The notes under the pieces were generated by a model, which was not told the DNA's origin, made no database searches, and was given only the letters and a program-made list of their open reading frames with translations. Below, piece after piece: positions 33,070-41,717 of a stretch of DNA of 64,000 nucleotides; the stretch's first letter is position 1, and each line of letters begins with the position of its first letter. The translations under genes and the position numbers were made by a program. The stretch is taken from the NCBI RefSeq assembly GCF_001905725.1, contig NZ_LIWB01000009.1, positions 186,001 to 250,000 on the forward strand, in the 5' to 3' direction. The DNA is from Streptomyces sp. CB02400 (GTDB lineage Bacteria; Actinomycetota; Actinomycetes; Streptomycetales; Streptomycetaceae).

Positions 33070-33819
33070 GTGACAGGCTCGGAAGTGTCCCCCTCGTTCC
33101 GGCTCGTGTACGTACCCGGCGTGATGCCCGACAAATGGGTGCGCGTCTGGAACGAGCGGCTGCCCGACGTCCCGCTGGTCCTCACGCAGGTCCCCGCCGG
33201 CACGGCGCAGGGGCTGCTGCTGGACGGTGACGCCGACGCGGGCCTCGTCCGGCTGCCCGTCGACCGTACGGTCCTCAGCGCGATCCCCCTCTACACCGAG
33301 CAGACGGTCGTCGTGGTGCCCAGGGACCACCTCGTCACGGCGGCCGACGCGGTGTCCCTGGAGGACCTGGCCGACGACATCGTGCTGCACCCGCTCGACG
33401 ACGTCCTCACCTGGGAGAGCCTGCCCGGACGGCCCGCCCTCGAACGCCCCGCCACCACCGCCGACGCGATCGAGCTCGTCGCGGCCGGGATCGGCGTGCT
33501 CGTCGTACCGCTGTCGCTCGCCCGGCTGCACCACCGCAAGGACCTCACCCACCGGCCGCTCGAAGGGGCCCCCGAGTCGAGCGTGGCGCTGTCCTGGCCC
33601 GAGGCGGCGACGACGGACCGGGTCGAGGACTTCATCGGGATCGTCCGCGGCCGGACCGTCAACAGCACCAGGGGCCGCAGGCAGGAGCCGGCGGGGGAGA
33701 AGAAGCCCGCCGCCCGGCGGCAGCAGCCGGCCGGCGGATCCGCCGGCCGAAGCCGCCGGGGAGGAACCGGCGGCACGGCGAAGAACCCGCGGCGGGGCAA
33801 GCCCCGCCGCAGGTCCTGA
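33070..33819 (+). CDS. LysR-type substrate-binding domain protein without DNA-binding domain
   Basis: 249 residues. It begins directly with the effector-binding fold (SFRLVYVPGVMPDKWVRVWN) and continues with ADAGLVRLPVDRT, LYTEQTVVVVPRDHLV and IELVAAGIGVLVVPLSLAR. The N-terminal helix-turn-helix of LysR regulators is absent. The last 50 residues are a basic, low-complexity tail rich in R, K, G and P, which might bind nucleic acid. It is divergent from the DUF5997 gene. The name 'LysR' describes fold only; a regulatory role is inference. Confidence 0.8.
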   Translation: MTGSEVSPSFRLVYVPGVMPDKWVRVWNERLPDVPLVLTQVPAGTAQGLLLDGDADAGLVRLPVDRTVLSAIPLYTEQTVVVVPRDHLVTAADAVSLEDLADDIVLHPLDDVLTWESLPGRPALERPATTADAIELVAAGIGVLVVPLSLARLHHRKDLTHRPLEGAPESSVALSWPEAATTDRVEDFIGIVRGRTVNSTRGRRQEPAGEKKPAARRQQPAGGSAGRSRRGGTGGTAKNPRRGKPRRRS

Positions 33820-33824
33820 CCCGG

Positions 33825-34574
33825 CTACCTGACCGTCGGGGACGGTGACGGCGCCGGGGACGCCGTGTTGAGGTCCTCCAGCCCCTTGGGGATCTCCAGC
33901 GCGAGGACCTGCGCACCCGGCTGCGGCGCCGGCGGCGTCACCGCCTCCCGCGGCATCTTGGGCGGGCTGGTCTGCTGGAAGTTGACCTGCTCGTGATTGA
34001 CCAGACCCGTCTTCTCCAGCACCGTGATGTGGTCGAGCACCGTGTCGTTGGCCTGGTCGGCCAGCTGCCGGACCAGGGTGTTCCTGGTGTTGGCCCGGAT
34101 GTTGGCGATGGCGGGGAAGATCTGCCCGTGTGTCACGCGCATGATGTTCACCGCCGTGGAGTCGAACTCCTTGCCGTTGGTGGCCTTCACGGTCTCCACG
34201 AACCCCTGCTGCTGCGGTGAGGCCACGTTCGGCAACGTGATGCCGAGCTCCACGGAGATCTTGCGGCAGGACGCGTCGAGCCGGCCGTGACCGACGACCA
34301 GGTGCTCGCCCGCCTCCTTCATCTCCGGCGTCGTCCCCCGCTCCATCGCCAGCAGCCCCAGCGGGTGCTCCCACAGCCCCGCCGCGCGCACCTTCACCAC
34401 GAAGTCGCGGTCCGCCTCGGTCAGCGGGCCGTAGTTCGTGTTGGCCACCACCCGGTCCTGCTTGGTCGATGTGTTCTGTACGCCCAGCATGGTGGGGTAG
34501 GCGAGCGCGGTGAGGGTGAGGATCATGGCTCCGCCCACGAACGCGGTTCCTGCCGTGCTGCGCGAGATGCGCAT
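33825..34574 (-). CDS. DUF4142 family exported protein
   Basis: 249 residues with an N-terminal membrane segment (TAFVGGAMILTLTALAYPTM). The DUF4142 helical bundle follows: YGPLTEADRDFVVKVRAAGL, GTTPEMKEAGEHLVVGHGRL, then MRVTHGQIFPAIANIRANTR. The C-terminus is proline-rich (SPAPSPSPTVR). The family has a ferritin-like look and unknown function; it is often cell-wall associated. AGGAGG precedes the ATG at 34574. It is convergent with the LysR-like gene. Confidence 0.82.
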   Translation of the reverse strand: MRISRSTAGTAFVGGAMILTLTALAYPTMLGVQNTSTKQDRVVANTNYGPLTEADRDFVVKVRAAGLWEHPLGLLAMERGTTPEMKEAGEHLVVGHGRLDASCRKISVELGITLPNVASPQQQGFVETVKATNGKEFDSTAVNIMRVTHGQIFPAIANIRANTRNTLVRQLADQANDTVLDHITVLEKTGLVNHEQVNFQQTSPPKMPREAVTPPAPQPGAQVLALEIPKGLEDLNTASPAPSPSPTVR

Positions 34575-34666
34575 CGTGCCTCCTGGGATGTGAACGGCCC
34601 AACAGCAGGGAGTACGGACGCCAGGCGCGAGACAATCACCGTCCGGGAAAGATTTTTCGGCCGGCC

Positions 34667-37483
34667 TCAGTCGGCGTAAGCGGCCCTCTGCGCCGTACTC
34701 ACCACCTTGTCGCCGTCCGCGCGGCTCAGCAGACCCTCGGACACCCAGGCGGCCACGGTGGACCGTACCCGTGTCACCAGCGCTCCCTTGCCGCGGAAGG
34801 GCGCCCCGGCCCAGATCTCGTCGAGCAGCGTCGTGCCGTCGCTCCGGGCCGGGTTGGCGACTCCGGAGTCGGACGTGCCGAAGACCACACGCGGTTCCGA
34901 GCGCCGGAAGTAGGCGTGCGTCGGGTCCTCGGTCCCCTCCGCGAAGGGCGCCAGCTCGATGCCGTCCAGCGTGTAGTGCAGCGGCTTGTCCGGGACCGGG
35001 GTGAGGGAGGGCAGCAGATCACCGGAGAGGCCGGCATTGCCGTACAGCCCGAACCGCACGGCGTCCGGCCCCGGTTGCCGGGCGACCAGGTTGACCGGGC
35101 CGTAGAACAGGGCCTGCAGCGCGGGGTCGTCGAGGGTCCGCTCCACCCGCAGCCGGAAGGGCACGGAGATCCGTACGGTGTCACCCTCGCGCCAGGTCCG
35201 CGAGACGCCGAAGTAGCGGCCGGGGACCGGAGTGCCGGGCACGGCACGCCCGTTGACGGTCACCCGGAAGCCCGCGGCCGCCCAGGACGGCACCCGCAGC
35301 AGCAGGGTGAAGGCGGCCCGGCCGCCGCCGACGGTGAGCGTGCTGCCCTGCTCCTCCGGGTAGCGGGTGGTCTGCGTGACCGTGACGCCCTTCTCGGCCC
35401 AGGTCAGCCGGGAGGCGCTGTAGAGGTTGACGTACAGGGCGGACCCGTCGGCCTTCGCGAAGTACACCGAGTCCTGGTACTTGGTGGCGCTCTCCATGCC
35501 GGTGCCCTCGCAGCAGGTCGTCCCCTGCTTGGGCGTGTAGTCGCGTACATGACCGGGCGTCAGGCCGATGAAGTAGGTGACCAGCGGCTTCTCCGCGTCC
35601 GGCCGGTCCTGCTTGGAGCCGAGCACCTGGTTGAACAGGGCCCGCTCGTAGTAGTCCATGTACGCCGGGTCCTGCTCGTGGAAGAACAGCGTCCGGCTCA
35701 GCTTGAGCATGTTGTACGCGCAGCACGTCTCGGCGGTGGTGTCGGTGATCGTGCCCGCGATCACGTCGCGGGCCTTCCAGAACTCGCCGCTGCTGGTGCC
35801 GCCGATCGCGTACATCCGGTGGGGTACGACCATGCCCCAGAAGTTCTTCGCGGCCGTGAGGTAGCGCTCCTCGCCCGTCTCGTCGTGCAGCCGCACCAGG
35901 CCGGTGAAGATCGGGATGTGCTGGTTGGCGTGGAGTCCTTCGAGGACGTCGGTGTTCGCGGCGCAGGCGTCGATGAGCCGGTCCAGGTCGAACAGCTTGG
36001 CGAGAGCGAGGTGTTCGGCCCGTCCGGTGATCGCGTGCAGGTCGCAGACCGCCTCGACGATGCCGCCGAACTCCCCGCTGGAGAACAGCCCCCACATCCG
36101 CTGGAGGGTGGCCGCCGGCAGCACGGACAGCCGCGCGTGCATCCAGTCGCACATGCCGGACGCGAGATCGAGCGCCCGGTCGTCGTCCGTGGCGAGGTAC
36201 GCGTCCAGCAGCCCCCTGAGGATCTTGTGCGCGGTGTAGTACGGCGCCCACACCCGGGTGTAGTCGCTGCCGGTCATCGACTCCAGCTCGATGAACTGCG
36301 TCTCCGGGTACGCGGCGAGGAAGCCGGGATGGCTGGGCGCGCCCCAGGTGCGGCGCAGGGTGGCGTCGAGATCCCGGCCGGAGGCGTCCGCGAACGTCGC
36401 CCCGGCCGTCTCGTCGAAGGCGTACGACGCCAGATCGCCCCGGCCGGTCGAGGCGTCGGCGGCACGGCGGTCCTGCAATTCGGTGATCTCGTCGGCGGTC
36501 AGCGCCCGCGAGAACACGTCGACGTCCTCGAACGCGCCCGCGAACACCGGATCGGCGGGGAAGTTGGAGCGGCCCAGCCAGTTGTTGGCGAGGGTGCCGA
36601 GGGCGGCCGGGGTCAGCGTGATGTCCGTGCTCCGGGCCACGGCGGCGCCGTTGACGTAGAGGGTGCCGGTGCCGTCGGCGAGGGTCACCGCCAGATGGCT
36701 CCACTCGCCGATCGGCAGCGGCGCGGTGCCGTCGAGGCCCTGTTCGCCGCCCGGCCCCGAGGTGGTGACGGCGAACCGCGGCACCCCGCCGGCGTTGCGG
36801 GCGGTCAGGTACAGATAGCGGGTGGTGTCGTCGCCGAAGTCGAAGATCCTGGCCCAGGCGGCGTCGTGCGCGGGGCGCACCCACGCGGACAGGGTGAGCG
36901 CGGGGGAGTCGGCGAGAACGGCCGCCGGAAGGTCCACGTACTGGTACGAGCCGCGCACGTTCTCCGCCGCGCGGCCGAACCGTCCCTCGACGCTCAGCAC
37001 GGCCGGGTCGCGGCGCAGCGCCTCCCGTACTTCGGTCAGGGCTCCGACCATGGTGGCGATCCGGTCCGCGAAGACCTGCTCGCCGGTACCGCGGTACGCC
37101 TGCGCCAGCATGGTCAGGAAGTGGCCGGTGTAGTGCCCGCGCAGATTGCCGTTGGCCTCCCCGTCCAGCCCTTCCCAGCCGCCGGGAGCGACCGCGCCCC
37201 GGGTGGACAGGCCGGCGTTGGCGCGGAAGACCTGGAGCAGCCGGTTCACGTCGTAGCCACGGGCGTGGTCGAGCATCAGCCGCCGCTTGCCGGCGAAGAC
37301 GCCCGGTCCGAGCGTCACGTCCTCCAGCCCGAAGGGCCGCACGGTCCACGTGGCCGGCACGCCGGGAGCGGCGGCCGGTGCGCTCGGCGCGGCGACGGCG
37401 CGCCCGGTGGTCGCGGCGGAGACCGCGGTCGCCGTCAGGGCGGCCGCCTGGAAGAGGGTTCGTCTGGAGAGGGGCCGTGCCAT
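34667..37483 (-). CDS. Tat-exported GH127 beta-L-arabinofuranosidase with inserted LamG domain
   Basis: 938 residues. The N-terminus has a twin-arginine signal (SRRTLFQAAALTATAVSAAT, cleavage near VAAPSA). The GH127/DUF1680 catalytic domain carries E585-T-C587 in TTAETCC and C657-C658 in GTTCCEGTG, matching the zinc-binding glutamate and three cysteines of HypBA1-type enzymes with the right spacing; E567 in GEFW is a candidate acid/base. Residues about 155-340 look like a LamG/concanavalin-like jelly roll inserted in the barrel (SGSYQYVDLPAAV-type start, GEWSHLAVTLADGTGTLYVN). It would release L-arabinose from plant glycoproteins or arabinan. AGGAG before the ATG at 37483. A promoter and palindrome lie upstream. 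Confidence 0.9.
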   Translation of the reverse strand: MARPLSRRTLFQAAALTATAVSAATTGRAVAAPSAPAAAPGVPATWTVRPFGLEDVTLGPGVFAGKRRLMLDHARGYDVNRLLQVFRANAGLSTRGAVAPGGWEGLDGEANGNLRGHYTGHFLTMLAQAYRGTGEQVFADRIATMVGALTEVREALRRDPAVLSVEGRFGRAAENVRGSYQYVDLPAAVLADSPALTLSAWVRPAHDAAWARIFDFGDDTTRYLYLTARNAGGVPRFAVTTSGPGGEQGLDGTAPLPIGEWSHLAVTLADGTGTLYVNGAAVARSTDITLTPAALGTLANNWLGRSNFPADPVFAGAFEDVDVFSRALTADEITELQDRRAADASTGRGDLASYAFDETAGATFADASGRDLDATLRRTWGAPSHPGFLAAYPETQFIELESMTGSDYTRVWAPYYTAHKILRGLLDAYLATDDDRALDLASGMCDWMHARLSVLPAATLQRMWGLFSSGEFGGIVEAVCDLHAITGRAEHLALAKLFDLDRLIDACAANTDVLEGLHANQHIPIFTGLVRLHDETGEERYLTAAKNFWGMVVPHRMYAIGGTSSGEFWKARDVIAGTITDTTAETCCAYNMLKLSRTLFFHEQDPAYMDYYERALFNQVLGSKQDRPDAEKPLVTYFIGLTPGHVRDYTPKQGTTCCEGTGMESATKYQDSVYFAKADGSALYVNLYSASRLTWAEKGVTVTQTTRYPEEQGSTLTVGGGRAAFTLLLRVPSWAAAGFRVTVNGRAVPGTPVPGRYFGVSRTWREGDTVRISVPFRLRVERTLDDPALQALFYGPVNLVARQPGPDAVRFGLYGNAGLSGDLLPSLTPVPDKPLHYTLDGIELAPFAEGTEDPTHAYFRRSEPRVVFGTSDSGVANPARSDGTTLLDEIWAGAPFRGKGALVTRVRSTVAAWVSEGLLSRADGDKVVSTAQRAAYAD

Positions 37484-37496
37484 GGGATGCTCCTCT

Positions 37497-37512
37497 GTTC
37501 GGTATCACGAAC
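37497..37512. promoter_or_regulatory. Palindrome downstream of the GH127 promoter
   Basis: GTTCG-GTATCA-CGAAC, perfect 5-base arms, between the expected transcription start and the ribosome site of the arabinofuranosidase gene. Typical placement for a repressor of a sugar-utilisation gene. Confidence 0.45.
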
Positions 37513-37533
37513 GCTGTACGAATGATCGACCAG

Positions 37534-37562
37534 ACGATAGGGAGGGGACGGAAAGGCGTCAA
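37534..37562 (-). promoter_or_regulatory. Promoter of the GH127 gene
   Basis: Minus strand: -35 TTGACG (37562-37557), 17-base spacer, -10 TATCGT (37539-37534). Good match to the housekeeping consensus, 51 bases before the start codon. Confidence 0.6.
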
Positions 37563-37621
37563 CGGTGCGGGAGCGATCGGTTCCGGACGTTCGCCGAGGA
37601 CGCGCGGACGGCGGGAGCCGG

Positions 37622-38317
37622 TCAGGGGCGCCGGGCGGAGTCCGTCAGCCAGGCGTGCGCGGCCCGCGCCGTGAACTCCGCCTGCCCGCCCCGCAGCAAC
37701 AGACCGGCGGTGGCGAACTCGGGCGCGTCGGCCTGAGCGGCGACATAGGGGACGGCGATACAGCGCATCCCGGCCGCGTGCGCGGCGGCGGCGCCCGGGG
37801 CCGCGTCCTCGACCACGACGCAGTCGGCCGGGTCCGCGCCGAGCCTGCGGGCCGCCTCCAGGAAGATGTCCGGGGCCGGCTTGCCCCGCGCGACCTCGTC
37901 GGCCGACACGACGGTGCGCAGATACGCGTCCAGGCCCGTGCCGGCCAGGATCGCCCCGATGGCGACGGGCGAGGAACCGGAGGCCACGGCCATCGGCACG
38001 CCCTCGGCCGCCAGCAGCTCGACGAACGCCCGCATCTCCGGGTACACCCGCGTCGAGGCGCCGGCCAGCTTCAGGTAGTGGCGGTCCTTGACCGCGAGCA
38101 GCTCCTCCACCGGGGCGGACAGCCCGTACCGCTCCCTCCAGTCGGCGAGCGTCTCCCGGGTGCTGATCCCCACGTAGCGCTCGTGCTCGGCCCAGGAGAA
38201 GTCCGGCACCCCGTACTCGGCGAGGGTCCGCCGGCCCGCCTCGTAGTAGTTCGGTTCGCTGTCCACGAGCGTTCCGTCGAGATCGAAGACGACCGAGAGG
38301 GTGCCGAGGGTGCTCAT
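37622..38317 (-). CDS. HAD-superfamily phosphatase (beta-phosphoglucomutase-like)
   Basis: A 231-residue HAD hydrolase. Motif I is FDLDGTLVDSEPN with the nucleophile aspartate, motif II is VASGSSP, motif III lysine in RGKPAPDIFLEAA and motif IV VVVEDAAPG. The cap domain of about 65 helical residues follows motif I. Relatives dephosphorylate sugar phosphates or phosphoglycolate. The ATG at 38317 starts MSTLGTLSVVFDLDG. It precedes the GH127 gene on the same strand but is separated from it by 138 bases that include that gene's promoter. Confidence 0.88.
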   Translation of the reverse strand: MSTLGTLSVVFDLDGTLVDSEPNYYEAGRRTLAEYGVPDFSWAEHERYVGISTRETLADWRERYGLSAPVEELLAVKDRHYLKLAGASTRVYPEMRAFVELLAAEGVPMAVASGSSPVAIGAILAGTGLDAYLRTVVSADEVARGKPAPDIFLEAARRLGADPADCVVVEDAAPGAAAAHAAGMRCIAVPYVAAQADAPEFATAGLLLRGGQAEFTARAAHAWLTDSARRP

Positions 38318-38337
38318 GGGGTCCAGGATGACAGGGC

Positions 38338-38814
38338 TCACTTCCGTGCCGTACGGCCGATCGACTCCACCAGCGGCAGCAGCCGGTGCGGGACGCGCTC
38401 GCGCAGCGCCACCTCGGTGCGGGTGCGGACCACGCCGGGCAGGCTGATCAGCTTCTGGACCACGTCCTCCAGATGCGCGTTGTCGCGCGCCACCACCCGG
38501 GCCAGCAGATCGCCGCCGCCCGTGGTGGAGAACGCCTCGACGATCTCCGGCACGGCGGCCAGCGCGTCCCCCACCTCGTCCAGGTGTCCCTGGGTGACCT
38601 CGATGTGCACGAACGCGAGGACGGGATGGCCCAGCGCGGCGGGGGAGAGGGCGGGGCCGGTGCCGGTGATCACACCCTCGCGCTCCATACGGTCCAGGCG
38701 GGCCTGGAGAGTGCCGCGGGCCACCCCGAGGATGCGGGCGTACTCCCGCACGCTGGTGCGTGGCTGCTCCAGCAGCAGCCGCAGGATGCGGGTGTCGAGC
38801 TCGTCCACGGCCAT
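38338..38814 (-). CDS. Lrp/AsnC-family transcriptional regulator
   Basis: A 158-residue regulator. The helix-turn-helix is DELDTRILRLLLEQPRTSVR, EYARILGVARGTLQARLDRM; the ligand-binding RAM domain follows with AFVHIEVTQGHLDEVGDAL, TTGGGDLLARVVARD and LISLPGVVRTRTEVAL. Such proteins respond to amino acids. The gene is 20 bases upstream of the HAD gene on the same strand, so co-transcription is possible, and divergent from the FUSC transporter. Confidence 0.9.
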   Translation of the reverse strand: MAVDELDTRILRLLLEQPRTSVREYARILGVARGTLQARLDRMEREGVITGTGPALSPAALGHPVLAFVHIEVTQGHLDEVGDALAAVPEIVEAFSTTGGGDLLARVVARDNAHLEDVVQKLISLPGVVRTRTEVALRERVPHRLLPLVESIGRTARK

Positions 38815-39021
38815 GAGATCCGAAGTGTCCCCGTATCGGCCATTGGCACTTCGACGGCCGTAGGAATGCCGCGAACACTGTACCAATGGCCCACCTCCAC
38901 AGGAGTCGGTTGAGCCACTGGTGGAAGAGATGCTGATATGGAGGGGTCGATGGCGCTGCGGACCTCCGTGGCGCCTTTTTCGTGCCACGGCGCACACCAA
39001 CGAATTCCCAGGGGGCGGTAC

Positions 39022-40509
39022 GTGCTGAAGAGGGTGTTCATGGCTCCGGACCCGGGCCGGATCCGGCTGCGCTTCGCGGCGCGGGCCGTGCTCGGCATCG
39101 GGCTGGCCGTCGTCGTCTGCGGCCTGGCCGGGCACTCGCTCACCGGTACCGTCACCGGCGGGCTCGCCGCGCTGCTCGCCCTGTTCACCGTCACCGACGC
39201 CACCGTCCGCGGGCAGGCCGTCACCACGGCGCTGCTGCCCGCCGTCGGCCTGCCGGTGCTCGCCGCCGCGGCCGTGCTGCACGACCACCCGGTCGCCCGT
39301 GACCTCACCTTCCTCGCCGTGGTCGGACTCGGCGTGTACGCGCGGCGCTGGGGCCCGCGCGGCCACAGCCTCGGCGTCTTCGCCTTCATGACCTACTTCG
39401 TGGCGCAGTTCCTGCACGCGAGGACCGCCCAGCTCCCCGAGCTGTACGCCTCCGTCCTGCTGTCCGTGCTCGCCGCGGCCGCGGTGCGCTTCGGACTGTG
39501 GTGCTACGAGCGACGGCTGCCCCCGGCCGCCGTACCGGCGCCGCCCGCCGGCACCGGACTGGCCCGCGTGACCACCCGCCAGGCGGTCCAGGCGACCGCC
39601 GGTGCGGGCTTCGCCCTGGTCGTCGGCCAACTGGTGTCCGGGCAGCGCTGGTACTGGGCCGTCGGCGCCACCTGGTGGGTCTTCGTCAACACCACCTCCC
39701 GCGGCGAGACCCTGGTACGCGGCTTCCGGCGGGTGCTCGGCACCGTCATCGGCATCGGGCTCGCGCTCTTCGTCGCCGTCCCCGCACACGGGGACGGGCC
39801 GCTGACCGCGCTGGTCGTCGCCGTCGCCGTCTTCGGCATCTTCTACACGGCCGCCGTGTCCTACACCTGGATGATGCTCTGGGTGACGGTGCTCGCCGCC
39901 ATGCTCTACGGCCTGCTGGGCGTGCTCACCCCCGGTCTGCTGGCACTCCGGTTCGTGGAGACCGCCGTCGGCGCGCTCGGCGCCGTGCTGGCGGTGGCGT
40001 TCGTCCTGCCCGTGACCACGCACAGCGTCACCGACACCTGGATCCAGCGGGCCCTGCGCTGCGTCCACGCGTGCACCGCCCAGGCGGCGGCACGGCTGGC
40101 CGGGACCGCGGACGCCGACCCGGCGCCGGTGGTGGCGGAGCTGGAACAGTTGCTCGCCCGGGTACGGCTCTCGGTCGCCCCGCTGGTGCATCCGCTGAAC
40201 CCCATGCTCGGCCGCAAACGGCGCGCCCGGCGGGTGCTCGCCCTGCTCGACGACTGCGCCCGGGAGATCCGCGGCCTCGTCGCCGTCGCCGCCGACCCGG
40301 AGGCCTCGCACGACGCCCGGCTGGCCGCCGCCTGCTGGCGCGTCGAGGCCGCCGTCGAGGCGCTCACCGGCGGCCGGGACATCGCCGTACGGACCTCCCC
40401 GGCCGGGACGGAACCCGCCCTGGCCCATCTGCACGGTCTGGAACGCGCCCTCGCCGAACTGGCCGCGCCGCTGCGGGCGCCCTCCGGCTCCCCGCTGGTC
40501 GGGGCCTGA
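39022..40509 (+). CDS. FUSC-family membrane protein
   Basis: 495 residues. Two blocks of about six membrane helices each, the second beginning ATAGAGFALVVGQLVSGQRW, YWAVGATWWVFVN, with the FUSC signature RGETLVRGFRRVLGTVIGIG. A cytosolic helical region follows from about residue 345. FUSC proteins (aromatic acid exporter-like, YccS/AaeB relatives) are predicted exporters. GGGGG six bases before the GTG at 39022 supports this start; a longer version from 38938 is possible. Divergent from lrp, which may regulate it. Confidence 0.85.
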   Translation: MLKRVFMAPDPGRIRLRFAARAVLGIGLAVVVCGLAGHSLTGTVTGGLAALLALFTVTDATVRGQAVTTALLPAVGLPVLAAAAVLHDHPVARDLTFLAVVGLGVYARRWGPRGHSLGVFAFMTYFVAQFLHARTAQLPELYASVLLSVLAAAAVRFGLWCYERRLPPAAVPAPPAGTGLARVTTRQAVQATAGAGFALVVGQLVSGQRWYWAVGATWWVFVNTTSRGETLVRGFRRVLGTVIGIGLALFVAVPAHGDGPLTALVVAVAVFGIFYTAAVSYTWMMLWVTVLAAMLYGLLGVLTPGLLALRFVETAVGALGAVLAVAFVLPVTTHSVTDTWIQRALRCVHACTAQAAARLAGTADADPAPVVAELEQLLARVRLSVAPLVHPLNPMLGRKRRARRVLALLDDCAREIRGLVAVAADPEASHDARLAAACWRVEAAVEALTGGRDIAVRTSPAGTEPALAHLHGLERALAELAAPLRAPSGSPLVGA

Positions 40510-40534
40510 CACGCGTGGACGCACCGGACGGAGC

Positions 40535-40550
40535 TTTGGTCTAGACCTGA
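40535..40550. promoter_or_regulatory. DasR (dre)-like site upstream of the lactonase gene
   Basis: Contains GGTCTAGACC (40538-40547), the perfect core of the DasR-responsive element (consensus ACTGGTCTAGACCACT); 11 of 16 consensus positions match. It lies 54 bases before the lactonase start. DasR is the N-acetylglucosamine-responsive GntR regulator of Streptomyces, and a GlcNAc-kinase-like gene is found at 42726. Confidence 0.55.
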
Positions 40551-40603
40551 AGTGATCGACTGCTACCGTCACCCTGGTCGGCATCGGACGAGAGGGGACA
40601 GTC

Positions 40604-41635
40604 GTGGCGGACGGCAGACGGCGGGCGTTCATCGGGTCGTTCACGGCGGCGGGAGGCCCGGGCATCGTCGCCGCGGCCGTCGCCCCTGGCAGCGGCGCGC
40701 TGACCGTCCTGAGCACCGTGGACGTCGTACCCGACCCGTCCTACCTGGCCCTGTCGCCCGACGGCCGCATGCTGTACGCGGTCAGCGAGACGGCCGAGGG
40801 CGCCGTGGCCGCGTTCCGCGTGACCGAGGAGGACGGGCCGCGGCCGGCCGGGCGCCCGGTGCGGGTGGACGGCAGCGGGCCGACCCACCTCAGTCTCTTC
40901 GCCGGACACGTCCTCACCGCGAACTACGGCTCCGGCAGCGTCAGCGTCGTCCCCGTCCGCCCGGACGGCGGCCTCGCGCCGGTGTCCGGGGTGTTCCGGC
41001 ACAGCGGCTCCGGTCCCCATCCACAGCGCCAGCAGGGCCCGCACGCCCACCAGGTGCAGCCCGACCCGAGCGGCCGCTGGGCGGTCGGCGTCGACCTCGG
41101 CACGGACTCGGTACGGGTCTGCACCCTGTCCGGCGGCGTGCTCGCACCGCACCGGGAGATCGCCCTGCGCCCCGGCTCGGGCCCACGGCACCTGGCCTTC
41201 CACCCGGACGGGGCGTACGCGTACGTCCTCAACGAACTCAGCCCGACCCTCGTCGTCTGCCGCTGGGACGCCGCCGACGGCGCGCTCAGACCGCTCGCCG
41301 AGATCCCGGTCCTGCCCGGTGCCCCGGCCGGCGACGCCTATCCGTCCGGGGTGGCCGTCTCGCCCGACGGCCGCTTCGTGTGGACCGCGACCCGCGGCGA
41401 GGACGTCCTGTCGGTCTTCGCGGTCGAGGGGGAGGGCAAGGCGCTGACCCCGCTCACCACCGTCCCCTGCGGCGGTCACTGGCCCCGCGCGATCACCGTC
41501 TCCGACGGCGTCCTGTACGTCGCCAACGAACGCTCCGGGGACGTGACCTGGTTCGCGCTCGACCCGGACACGGGAGTGCCGCGGCGCGCCGGCTCGGTCC
41601 CGGTGCCCGCGGCGTCCTGCGTGGTCACCGGCTGA
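40604..41635 (+). CDS. Lactonase family beta-propeller (6-phosphogluconolactonase-like)
   Basis: A 343-residue seven-bladed propeller of the cycloisomerase-2/YbhE lactonase type. Characteristic blade text includes PSYLALSPDGRMLYAVSE, GSGPTHLSL, SGSGPHPQRQQGPHAHQVQP, GPRHLAFHPDGAYAYVLNEL and GHWPRAITVSDGVLYVANE. YbhE relatives hydrolyse 6-phosphogluconolactone in the pentose phosphate pathway, but not all propellers do. GAGAGGGGAC precedes the GTG at 40604. A DasR-like site lies upstream and a strong two-way terminator downstream. Confidence 0.88.
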   Translation: MADGRRRAFIGSFTAAGGPGIVAAAVAPGSGALTVLSTVDVVPDPSYLALSPDGRMLYAVSETAEGAVAAFRVTEEDGPRPAGRPVRVDGSGPTHLSLFAGHVLTANYGSGSVSVVPVRPDGGLAPVSGVFRHSGSGPHPQRQQGPHAHQVQPDPSGRWAVGVDLGTDSVRVCTLSGGVLAPHREIALRPGSGPRHLAFHPDGAYAYVLNELSPTLVVCRWDAADGALRPLAEIPVLPGAPAGDAYPSGVAVSPDGRFVWTATRGEDVLSVFAVEGEGKALTPLTTVPCGGHWPRAITVSDGVLYVANERSGDVTWFALDPDTGVPRRAGSVPVPAASCVVTG

Positions 41636-41658
41636 CCGGAGGCCGAGGAGACACGACG

Positions 41659-41691
41659 AAGGGCCCGCTCCGGTGCGTGGAGCGGGCCCTT
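41659..41691. terminator. Bidirectional hairpin terminator
   Basis: AAGGGCCCGCTCC (41659-41671) and GGAGCGGGCCCTT (41679-41691) form 13 perfect pairs around a 7-base loop, with A and T tracts at the two feet. It separates the convergent lactonase and CbiX-like genes. Confidence 0.9.
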
Positions 41692-41717
41692 TCGGCGTCG
41701 TGCGGGAGCCGGCCGGG

